From the NCBI RefSeq assembly GCF_963666545.1, contig NZ_OY762899.1:4220365-4284364 (forward strand): DNA of 64,000 bases, written 5' to 3'. This document shows positions 43,578 to 51,984 of the stretch, in pieces; the first letter of the stretch is position 1; each line of letters starts with the position of its first letter. This DNA comes from an uncultured Bacteroides sp. Lineage in GTDB: Bacteria > Bacteroidota > Bacteroidia > Bacteroidales > Bacteroidaceae. The translations under genes were made by a program, and so were the position numbers. The notes under the pieces are model-generated. The model did not search any database and had not been told where the DNA came from. It saw nothing but the letters and a program-made list of their open reading frames with translations.

Positions 43578-44504
43578 ATGAATAAATATTTTAATCTTCT
43601 GATTGTTCTCGTTCTCTTCTGTCTGATGACATCCTGCCAAAAAGGAAAAGAGTATTACGTATTCACTTCTTTTCATGAACCCGCTAATGAAGGCTTGCGC
43701 TATCTTTATAGTGAGGATGGCATTCACTGGGATAGTATTCCGGGAACTTGGTTGAAACCGGAAATAGGCAGACAACAGTTGATGAGAGACCCTTCAATGG
43801 TGCGTACTCCCGATGGTATTTTCCACTTGGTATGGACTACTAGCTGGAAAGGTGATTTGGGATTCGGATATGCTTCTTCAACAGATATGATACATTGGTC
43901 GGAACAAAAGATGATTCCGGTGATGGAACATGAACCTACTACGGTGAATGTCTGGGCACCGGAGATTTTTTATGATGATGAGAAGCAACAATTTATGGTG
44001 ATGTGGGCTTCGTGTGTGCCAGGTCGCTTTGCACGAGGAATTGAAGAAGAAAATAATAATCACAGGTTATACTATATCACAACAAAGGATTTTAAAACAG
44101 TATCGGAAACTAAAGTATTATATGACCCCGGCTTTAGTAGTATTGATGCTACCATTGTGAAGCGTGCACCCAAAGATTATGTAATGGTGCTAAAAGACAA
44201 TACCCGTCCGAACCGTAATTTGAAAATAGCTTTTGCCTCTTCTCCTTATGGTCCTTACTCTCCTGCATCTAAAGCTTTTACTCAACCATTTGTGGAAGGT
44301 CCTACTGTCGAGAAAGTAGGTGAGGACTATCTGATTTACTTCGACGTATATAAAAAGAAGATTTATGGAGCGGTGAAGACGCGAGATTTTATTAATTTTA
44401 CCAATGAAACTGAAACAGTGAAGGTGCCGGAAGGGCATAAACATGGGACGATATGTAAAGTCCCTCAAGAAACCGTTGAGAGACTAATTGAAAGCAAGAA
44501 ATAA
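43578..44504 (+). CDS. GH43-like glycosidase lipoprotein
   Basis: 308-residue surface or periplasmic lipoprotein (lipobox LMTSC, Cys20) with a five-bladed beta-propeller of the GH43 type. Blade motifs: MRDPSMVRTPDGIFHLVW, NVWAPEIFYDDEKQQF, SIDATIVKRAPKDYVMVLKD (modulating Asp) and EGPTVEKVGEDYLIYFD, whose Glu is in the position of the general acid. The first blade reads FTSFHEPANEGLRY, where classical GH43 have an Asp base, so the catalytic set may differ. By position it corresponds to the arabinofuranosidase of the RG-II locus; an alpha-L-arabinofuranosidase is the best guess. First gene of the second transcript; the next gene begins 19 bp downstream. Confidence 0.8.
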   Translation: MNKYFNLLIVLVLFCLMTSCQKGKEYYVFTSFHEPANEGLRYLYSEDGIHWDSIPGTWLKPEIGRQQLMRDPSMVRTPDGIFHLVWTTSWKGDLGFGYASSTDMIHWSEQKMIPVMEHEPTTVNVWAPEIFYDDEKQQFMVMWASCVPGRFARGIEEENNNHRLYYITTKDFKTVSETKVLYDPGFSSIDATIVKRAPKDYVMVLKDNTRPNRNLKIAFASSPYGPYSPASKAFTQPFVEGPTVEKVGEDYLIYFDVYKKKIYGAVKTRDFINFTNETETVKVPEGHKHGTICKVPQETVERLIESKK

Positions 44505-44523
44505 CAGCTACTCTATAAATACC

Positions 44524-47500
44524 ATGAAACATTTAAAAGGCGTTTTAGTTGCAATTGCAGTTGCTAGTACTTTTTCTTCATCTTCTTTTGCACAAGATAA
44601 GATTCATTATACAGGGACGGAACTTTCTAATCCGGCCTATCATGACGGGCAACTGACTCCGGTTGTAGGAGTACACAATATTCAGGTAATGCGGGCAAAC
44701 CGTGAATTTCCAGAGGCTTCTAACGGAAATGGGTGGACATACAATCACCAACCTATGCTGGCTTATTGGAACGGACAATTCTATATGCAGTATTTGTCGG
44801 ATCCGGCTGATGAACATGTTCCACCATCACACACCTTTTTGACTACTTCTAAAGATGGTTATCATTGGACGAATCCGGCAGTACTTTTTCCTACTTACAA
44901 GGTGCCTGATGGATACACAAAACCGGGACGTACAGATGTAGCAAAGAACTTAATCGCCATAATGCATCAACGTGTAGGTTTTTACGTATCGAAGTCAGGC
45001 AGATTAATAACTATGGCCAATTATGGAGTGGCTATGGACAAAAAAGATGATCCAAATGATGGCAATGGAATTGGTCGTGTTGTCAGAGAGATAAAGAAGG
45101 ATGGAACGTATGGACCGATTCACTTTATCTATTACAATCATGGCTTTAATGAGAAAAACACAAATTATCCTTTCTTTAAGAGAAGTAAGGATAAAGGTTT
45201 TGTGCAAGCTTGTCAGGAGATATTAAACAACCCTCTTTATCGTATGCAATGGGTGGAAGAAGCCGATCGGAATGACCCGATCATCCCTCTAAATAAGGAA
45301 TATAAGGCATTTAACTGCTATACATTGCCTGATGGTAAGATAGCTTGTTTGTGGAAACATGCTTTGACTTCTATCAGTGAAGATGGAGGAAATACGTGGG
45401 CGCAACCTGTCTTGCGTGCCAAGGGTTTTGTAAACAGCAACGCTAAGATATGGGGGCAACGATTGAGCGACGGTACGTATGCCACTGTATATAATCCTTC
45501 TGAATTCCGTTGGCCGCTTGCCATTTCTTTGAGTGTGGACGGGCTTGAATATACAACACTGAACCTTGTTAATGGTGAAGTTCCTCCGATGAGATATGGG
45601 GGTAATTATAAATCTTATGGACCTCAATATGTACGTGGCATTCAAGAGGGTAATGGCAAACCGGCAGATGGAGATCTTTGGGTTGCTTATAGTGTGAACA
45701 AAGAAGATATGTGGGCTGCGCATATTCCGGTTCCGGTTCGAACAAAGGCTACGGGCCATGCCAACGATGATTTTTCGACAAACTCTAATTTGTCTCAATT
45801 GACAGATTGGAACATTTATTCTCCACTTTGGGCACCGGTTTCTTTAGAAAAGGAAGAGGGTACATCATGGCTTACATTAAGGGACAAAGATCCATTTGAT
45901 TATGCTAAAATAGAAAGAAAAATTCCGGCAACGAAGGAACTGACTGTTTCATTTGACTTGTTGGCCGGGCAGAATGATAAGGGTATACTACAGATCGAAT
46001 TCTTAGATGAAAATGGAATTGCATGCTCTCGTCTGGATTTGACGAACGACGGACTGTTTCGTGCCAAAGGTGGATCTCGATTTGGTAATATGATGAAATA
46101 TGAAGCAGGGAAGAAGTATCATGTTGAAGCGATTTTATCGGTAACAGACAGAAATATTACAGTCTTTGTGGATGGCAAAAAAGTTGGGTTGCGTATGCTT
46201 TATGCTCCGGTAGCTTCAATAGAGCGTATTGTCTTTAGAACCGGTGTACAGCGGAACTTCCCTACGCCTGATACTCCTGCCGATCAGGATTATGACTTAC
46301 CCAATGCAGGAGCTCAGGAACCAATGGCTTTCTATCGCATAGCCAATGTAAAAACATCATCTGCGGATACCGATGCAACAGCAACTTTTTTGAAGTATAC
46401 AAACTTTAGCCATTATGTTTCCTATTTTAATAATATGGAAGACGAAAATATTGCTCAGGCTATTCCTAATGCGGAAGCATCAAAGTGGATGGAGAATAAC
46501 GTCCCTCTGTTTGAATGTCCGCAAAAGAATTTCGAGGAGATGTACTATTTTCGTTGGTGGAGTCTGCGTAAGCATATAAAGAACACTCCTGTGGGTTATG
46601 GGATGACTGAGTTTCTGGTGAATCGCACGTATGCTGATAAATATAATCTGATTGCTTGTGCCATTGGCCATCATATTAACGAAAGTCGTTGGCTGCATGA
46701 TCGTACTTATCTGGATCAGATTATACATACTTGGTATCGTGGCAATGAAGGTGGAGCGATGAAAAAGATGAATAAATTTAGTTCATGGAACGCGGATGCC
46801 ATTCTAAATCGTTATTTGGTAGATGGGAATAAATCATTTTTGCTGGACATGCAGAAGGATTTAGAGACTGAATACAAACGTTGGGAAAGCACGAACCGAT
46901 TGAAGAACGGCCTCTATTGGCAAGGAGATGTACAGGATGGCATGGAAGAATCGATCAGTGGTGGCCGTCGCAAACAGTATGCCCGTCCTACTATTAATAG
47001 TTATATGTATGGTAATGCCAAGGCTCTTTCTACAATCGGCTTGTTGGCTGGTGATGAAGGTGGTGCTATGACGTATGCTTTGAAAGCTGATACACTTAAA
47101 CATCTTGTAGAGGAACAGTTGTGGAATACTAAGCATCATTTCTTTGAGACGATGCGTAGGGATTCATCAGCTAATGTGCGCGAAGCCATTGGATATATTC
47201 CCTGGTATTTTAATCTGCCGGCGAAAGGTAAATACGATGATGCATGGAAAGAAGTGATGGATGAAAGAGGATTTTCCGCTCCTTACGGATTAACGACAGC
47301 CGAACGCCGTCATCTGGAGTTTCGTACACGTGGTGTAGGCAAATGTGAGTGGGATGGAGCTATCTGGCCGTTTGCTTCCGCTCAAACGCTAACAGCAATG
47401 GCCAATTTCATGAATAACTATCCTCAGACAGTTCTTTCGGATAGTGTCTATTTTCGCCAAATGGAATTGTATGTAGAATCTCAATATCATCGCGGACGCC

Positions 47501-47853
47501 CATACGTGGGAGAATATCTGGATGAGGTAACTGGTTACTGGCTGAAAGGCGACCAAGAACGTTCACGCTATTATAATCATTCTACATTCAATGATCTGGT
47601 TATTACCGGATTGGTTGGATTGCGTCCTCGTATGGACAATACTCTCGAAATTAACCCTCTCATACCTGAGGACAAATGGAACTGGTTCTGTTTGGACAAC
47701 GTGTTGTATCATGGTCATACTATCTCAATTATTTGGGACAAAGATGGCAGCCGTTATCATTCAGGAAAGGGATTACGTATCTTTGTTGATGGAAAATTGG
47801 TAGGTCATGCAGATAAACTTGAAAAGTTGATTTGCAAAGATGTACTTCAGTGA
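44524..47853 (+). CDS. Two-domain GH143-GH142 enzyme (Dha hydrolase + beta-L-arabinofuranosidase)
   Basis: 1109-residue exported enzyme. The start at 44524 (MKHLKGVLVAIAVASTFSSSSFA) gives a clean signal peptide; an in-frame ATG at 44488 lies inside the preceding gene. Residues ~20-410 form a sialidase-like beta-propeller (FLTTSKDGYHW, SISEDGGNTWAQP Asp-box). A LamG/jelly-roll domain spans ~412-610 (LTVSFDLLAGQNDKGILQI). Residues ~640-1100 are an (alpha/alpha)6 MGH1-like domain (HHINESRWLHDRTYLDQI; GLYWQGDVQDGMEESISGG; TRGVGKCEWDGAIWPFAS). The layout matches the bifunctional RG-II enzyme that removes L-Araf-beta-1,5-Dha side chain D: GH142 takes the arabinose and GH143 the Dha. Specificity is inferred from that match and from synteny. 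Confidence 0.85.
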   Translation: MKHLKGVLVAIAVASTFSSSSFAQDKIHYTGTELSNPAYHDGQLTPVVGVHNIQVMRANREFPEASNGNGWTYNHQPMLAYWNGQFYMQYLSDPADEHVPPSHTFLTTSKDGYHWTNPAVLFPTYKVPDGYTKPGRTDVAKNLIAIMHQRVGFYVSKSGRLITMANYGVAMDKKDDPNDGNGIGRVVREIKKDGTYGPIHFIYYNHGFNEKNTNYPFFKRSKDKGFVQACQEILNNPLYRMQWVEEADRNDPIIPLNKEYKAFNCYTLPDGKIACLWKHALTSISEDGGNTWAQPVLRAKGFVNSNAKIWGQRLSDGTYATVYNPSEFRWPLAISLSVDGLEYTTLNLVNGEVPPMRYGGNYKSYGPQYVRGIQEGNGKPADGDLWVAYSVNKEDMWAAHIPVPVRTKATGHANDDFSTNSNLSQLTDWNIYSPLWAPVSLEKEEGTSWLTLRDKDPFDYAKIERKIPATKELTVSFDLLAGQNDKGILQIEFLDENGIACSRLDLTNDGLFRAKGGSRFGNMMKYEAGKKYHVEAILSVTDRNITVFVDGKKVGLRMLYAPVASIERIVFRTGVQRNFPTPDTPADQDYDLPNAGAQEPMAFYRIANVKTSSADTDATATFLKYTNFSHYVSYFNNMEDENIAQAIPNAEASKWMENNVPLFECPQKNFEEMYYFRWWSLRKHIKNTPVGYGMTEFLVNRTYADKYNLIACAIGHHINESRWLHDRTYLDQIIHTWYRGNEGGAMKKMNKFSSWNADAILNRYLVDGNKSFLLDMQKDLETEYKRWESTNRLKNGLYWQGDVQDGMEESISGGRRKQYARPTINSYMYGNAKALSTIGLLAGDEGGAMTYALKADTLKHLVEEQLWNTKHHFFETMRRDSSANVREAIGYIPWYFNLPAKGKYDDAWKEVMDERGFSAPYGLTTAERRHLEFRTRGVGKCEWDGAIWPFASAQTLTAMANFMNNYPQTVLSDSVYFRQMELYVESQYHRGRPYVGEYLDEVTGYWLKGDQERSRYYNHSTFNDLVITGLVGLRPRMDNTLEINPLIPEDKWNWFCLDNVLYHGHTISIIWDKDGSRYHSGKGLRIFVDGKLVGHADKLEKLICKDVLQ

Positions 47854-47866
47854 GAATTGTTGGATA

Positions 47867-50638
47867 ATGATAAGAAATAGAATATTATTCCTGTTTGCCA
47901 TTGGTTTGTTTTTACTTACCTGCTCGGTTAGAGCGGTTGAGGTAACAAAGACAACCTGTGAAATGGCTGTCGATCCGCTTTGTATGGCTGCTAAATCTCC
48001 TCGTTTTGGTTGGCAAATGCATTCTTCCGAACAGGGAAGCATGCAAATAGCTTATGCCATTGAGGTGTATGCTCTGCAGAATGGTAAACGCAGTCTTGTT
48101 TGGAAAACGGGTAAAATTAATTCTACTCAAAGTCAGTTAGTTCAGTATGTGGGAGAAGCTCTACAGCCACTTATAAAATATGTCTGGAGAGTTCAGGTGT
48201 GGGATGAAAAGAATCGTCCTTCCTCCTGGAGCAAAGAATCTGAATTTCGTTTAGCGCCCGACTATTCATTCTTTGATGCTCAGTGGATAGGCGCTATCTC
48301 ACGCAAAGATGCTAAGTTGCCTCAGGGGCGGAAATTTCATGAAACGGACTTGAGAAAACCTGAAGTGAAAGCATTGTGGGCTGCCGTAGATACTTTATCG
48401 AATAAGAGCATTTATCTTCGTAAATCATTCGTTACCACAAAGCAAATTGATGAAGCGATTGTATATGTTTGTGGACTCGGTCATTATGAGTTGAGTCTGA
48501 ATGGTAATAAGATTGGTGAAAGCGAGTTTGCCCCGTTATGGAGTGATTACGATAAAACCGTCTACTATAATGTTTATGATGTAACGTCAACTATCCGTGA
48601 AGGAGAAAACGCTATCGGAACTCTTTTGGGAAATGGATTCTATAATGAACAAGGCGGAAGATATAGAAAATTACAGATTAGTTTCGGACCGCCGACGCTG
48701 TTGTTGAAACTCGTTATCAGGTATAAGGATGGGACAAAGAAAGAGATCCTTTCGGGTGCTGATTGGAAGTACCGTTTGAGTCCGATAACTTTTAACTCCA
48801 TTTATGGTGGAGAGGATTACGATGCTCGCTTAGAACAAGTTGGTTGGAATACTTCCTCTTTTAATGATTCTACCTGGAAGTCGGTGGTGCTGCAACAAGC
48901 TCCTAAAGGACAGTTGCGTCCACAGACGGCTACTCCGGTTAAAATTATGGAACGATATGGTATTCAGAAAGTAACAAAACTTACTCCTGAACAGATCGTT
49001 GGTGCCTGTAAATCGACCAAACGCACGATAGATGCTTCTGCTTTTGTTCTTGACATGGGACAGAATCTGTCCGGATTCCCGGAGATAACTGTTTGTGGTA
49101 AAAAAGGACAGAAAGTAACGTTGATTGTAGCAGAAGCCTTAACCGATGAGGGTGCTGCAAATCAACGCCAAACAGGTAGGCAGCATTATTATGAATACAC
49201 TTTGAAGGGCGATGGTGATGAAACTTGGCATCCTCGTTTTTCTTATTATGGGTTCCGCTATATTCAAGTGGAAGGTGCTGTACTTAAAGGGCAAAAGAAT
49301 CCTCGGAAATTAGCGGTATTAAAGAGTATAAAGTCTTGTTTTATCTATAATTCTGCGGCGAAAGTCTCTTCTTTTGAAACATCCAACATGATATTCAATA
49401 ATGCGCATCGTATTATAAAAATGGCTATACAAAGCAATATGCAGTCAATCTTTACAGATTGCCCGCATCGCGAAAAGCTCGGTTGGTTGGAAGAAACTCA
49501 TTTGAATGGTCCCGGATTATTATATAATTATGACCTTACTTCATTCTTACCTAAAGTAGTTCAGGATATAGCCGATTCTCAATATGATAACGGCATGGTA
49601 CCGACGATCGCTCCTCAGTATGTTATTTTTGAAGGACCGGGAATGGATGATTTTGCCAATTCGCCCGAATGGGGTTCGGCGATGATCATATTGCCGTTTA
49701 TGTATTACGAAACTTACGGTGATAAGTCACTTATTCAGAATTATTATCGCAATATGCGGGCTTACCTTGATTATCTAACTTCGCGTGCAGAGAATCATAT
49801 TCTGTCATTTGGATTGGGAGATTGGTATGATTATGGTAATTTTAAAGCCGGTTTTTCAAAGAATACCCCTATACCTTTAGTTGCCACAGCCCAATATTAT
49901 ATGGATGCTTGTTATATGGTTCGTGCAGCTGAGATGGTGGGCAACAAATATGATCTTGACTATTATACCCGTTTAAGTAAAGGCATTAAAGCCGCATTTA
50001 ATGAGAAGTTCTTCCATGCGGAGACGAAACAATATGGCACAGGGAGTCAGTGTAGCAATGCGCTTCCACTCTTTCTTGATATGGTTAGTTCTGAATTACG
50101 TCCGGCTGTATTAGATAATTTAGTGAAAGATATAAAAGCACACGGCAATCGGCTGACTACCGGTGATGTAGGGAACAGATATCTTTTTCAAACTTTGGCG
50201 CGTAATGGATTAAATGAGCTGATGTACACCATGCACAATCATGAAGAAGCACCGGGCTATGGATTCCAGTTGAAGTTTGGTGCAACTACGTTGACCGAAC
50301 AGTGGGATCCCAGACAAGGCTCTTCTTGGAATCATTTTATGATGGGACAGATTGATGAATGGTTTTTTAATTCATTGGCCGGAATAAAAGCTGATTCATT
50401 ACATCCGGGATATCAGGATATTGTTATTGCCCCTCAAGTGGTAGGTGATTTAAAATATGTGAGAGCATCTTATGAAACACTTTACGGACTTGTTGGGGTA
50501 AATTGGACACATGACAATGGAGTATTTACTTTATCAGTGGAAGTTCCTGTGAATTGTTCGGCGAAGATTTATTTGCCGGGTGATAAGGAAGCAAAGATGA
50601 TAAAAAGCGGAAGTTATTTATTTACAAAGAAATTATAG
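47867..50638 (+). CDS. GH78 alpha-L-rhamnosidase
   Basis: 923-residue exported enzyme; start at 47867 (MIRNRILFLFAIGLFLLTC) rather than 47840 because only this opens with a signal peptide. An N-terminal beta-sandwich (CEMAVDPLCMAAKSPRFGWQM) and two further beta domains precede the (alpha/alpha)6 barrel, and a C-terminal beta-sandwich ends it. The catalytic stretch is DCPHREKLGWLEETHLNG from Asp531; compared with the usual ERxxWxGD the general-acid Glu and the Trp are kept, but the final Asp is Glu. GATTLTEQWDP near the end carries the second catalytic Glu. It probably cleaves a rhamnose of RG-II. Confidence 0.92.
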   Translation: MIRNRILFLFAIGLFLLTCSVRAVEVTKTTCEMAVDPLCMAAKSPRFGWQMHSSEQGSMQIAYAIEVYALQNGKRSLVWKTGKINSTQSQLVQYVGEALQPLIKYVWRVQVWDEKNRPSSWSKESEFRLAPDYSFFDAQWIGAISRKDAKLPQGRKFHETDLRKPEVKALWAAVDTLSNKSIYLRKSFVTTKQIDEAIVYVCGLGHYELSLNGNKIGESEFAPLWSDYDKTVYYNVYDVTSTIREGENAIGTLLGNGFYNEQGGRYRKLQISFGPPTLLLKLVIRYKDGTKKEILSGADWKYRLSPITFNSIYGGEDYDARLEQVGWNTSSFNDSTWKSVVLQQAPKGQLRPQTATPVKIMERYGIQKVTKLTPEQIVGACKSTKRTIDASAFVLDMGQNLSGFPEITVCGKKGQKVTLIVAEALTDEGAANQRQTGRQHYYEYTLKGDGDETWHPRFSYYGFRYIQVEGAVLKGQKNPRKLAVLKSIKSCFIYNSAAKVSSFETSNMIFNNAHRIIKMAIQSNMQSIFTDCPHREKLGWLEETHLNGPGLLYNYDLTSFLPKVVQDIADSQYDNGMVPTIAPQYVIFEGPGMDDFANSPEWGSAMIILPFMYYETYGDKSLIQNYYRNMRAYLDYLTSRAENHILSFGLGDWYDYGNFKAGFSKNTPIPLVATAQYYMDACYMVRAAEMVGNKYDLDYYTRLSKGIKAAFNEKFFHAETKQYGTGSQCSNALPLFLDMVSSELRPAVLDNLVKDIKAHGNRLTTGDVGNRYLFQTLARNGLNELMYTMHNHEEAPGYGFQLKFGATTLTEQWDPRQGSSWNHFMMGQIDEWFFNSLAGIKADSLHPGYQDIVIAPQVVGDLKYVRASYETLYGLVGVNWTHDNGVFTLSVEVPVNCSAKIYLPGDKEAKMIKSGSYLFTKKL

Positions 50639-50642
50639 TACG

Positions 50643-51977
50643 ATGAGAATACGACTTTTACTGATATTGGTTGCAACTGTTTGTTTGGTATTTCCTCTTC
50701 ATGCCGAGCGGGTAGATATGTTGAAAGCCGGAGCAAAGGCAAATGGCACTGTGTTGAATACGAAGTTGATAAACAACACGATTGTTCGCCTCAACAAAGC
50801 GGGTGGGGGAACACTTTTCTTTCCTTCCGGTACCTACCTCACCGGCTCCATTGTGATGAAAAGTAATATCACGATTGAACTGGAAGCGGGAGCTACATTG
50901 CTCTTCTCTGATAACTTTGATGACTATCTTCCTTTTGTCGATATGCGCTATGAAGGAGTGATGATGAAGAGTTTCTCTCCTTTAATCTACGCTGTTGATG
51001 CAGAGAATATAACCATCAAGGGTGAAGGTACGCTTGATGGTCAAGGTAAAAAGTGGTGGATGGAGTTTTTCCGTATTATGGTTGATATGAAAGATAACGG
51101 TGTGCGTGATCTGAACAAATATCAGGCTCTTTGGGATAAAGAGAACGATACTAAATCACTATATGCAGAAACGAACTCAGACTATGCCGGTACGTTGCAA
51201 CGTCGTTTTTTTCGACCTCCTTTTATCCAACCTGTGCGTTGCAAGAATGTACGCATTGAAGGCGTTAAAATAACAAACTCTCCTTTCTGGACTGTAAACC
51301 CGGAGTTTTGTGATAACGTAACGATTAAGGGAACTACCATTCATAACGTTCCTTCTCCCAATACAGATGGCATCAATCCTGAATCATGTAAGAACGTACA
51401 CATCAGTGATTGTCACATTTCGGTTGGAGATGATTGCATCACGATTAAGTCGGGACGCGATTTGCAGGGACGTAAGTTAGCAGTGCCTTGCGAGAATATT
51501 ACAATCACTAATTGTACCATGCTATCCGGTCACGGCGGAGTAGTGATTGGTAGTGAAATGAGTGGAAGCGTTCGCAAGGTTGTCATTAGTAATTGTATTT
51601 TCGACGGAACCGATAGAGGCATTCGGCTTAAATCGACTCGGGGAAGAGGAGGAGTGGTAGAAGATATTCGTATCAGTAATATTGTAATGAGCAACATCAA
51701 CAATGAAGCCATTGTAATGGATTTAATGTATAGCAATATGCCTGTTGAACCTTTAAGTGAGCGGACACCGGTCTTTAGAAATATTCATGTGTCGGGTCTT
51801 ACTGCTACAGGTGTGAAAACTCCGATTGTGATAAGAGGGTTGGATGAAGCACACATTACTGATGTATCTCTTCGTGATATCAATATAGAAAGCAAGGAGA
51901 AGCCTCACTTTCAGAATTGTGATCGTATCACTCTTGATGATGTGATAGTAAACGGTCAAAAGGTAATCTTAGAATAA
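50643..51977 (+). CDS. GH28 polygalacturonase-type glycosidase
   Basis: 444-residue exported right-handed beta-helix enzyme hydrolysing galacturonic acid linkages. Signal peptide LLLILVATVCLVFPLHA. All four GH28 motifs are visible: NTDG (Asn240-Asp242), GDD (Asp263, Asp264), GHG (His297) and the substrate-binding Arg-Leu-Lys (Arg328, Lys330). Before them, the loop with KKWWMEFFRIMV and the FDDYLPFVDMRYEG region resemble exo-acting forms. In this setting it is probably an exo-alpha-galacturonidase on RG-II backbone or side chains. It sits 4 bp after the GH78 gene and 7 bp before the esterase gene. Confidence 0.93.
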   Translation: MRIRLLLILVATVCLVFPLHAERVDMLKAGAKANGTVLNTKLINNTIVRLNKAGGGTLFFPSGTYLTGSIVMKSNITIELEAGATLLFSDNFDDYLPFVDMRYEGVMMKSFSPLIYAVDAENITIKGEGTLDGQGKKWWMEFFRIMVDMKDNGVRDLNKYQALWDKENDTKSLYAETNSDYAGTLQRRFFRPPFIQPVRCKNVRIEGVKITNSPFWTVNPEFCDNVTIKGTTIHNVPSPNTDGINPESCKNVHISDCHISVGDDCITIKSGRDLQGRKLAVPCENITITNCTMLSGHGGVVIGSEMSGSVRKVVISNCIFDGTDRGIRLKSTRGRGGVVEDIRISNIVMSNINNEAIVMDLMYSNMPVEPLSERTPVFRNIHVSGLTATGVKTPIVIRGLDEAHITDVSLRDINIESKEKPHFQNCDRITLDDVIVNGQKVILE

Positions 51978-51984
51978 AAAACAA

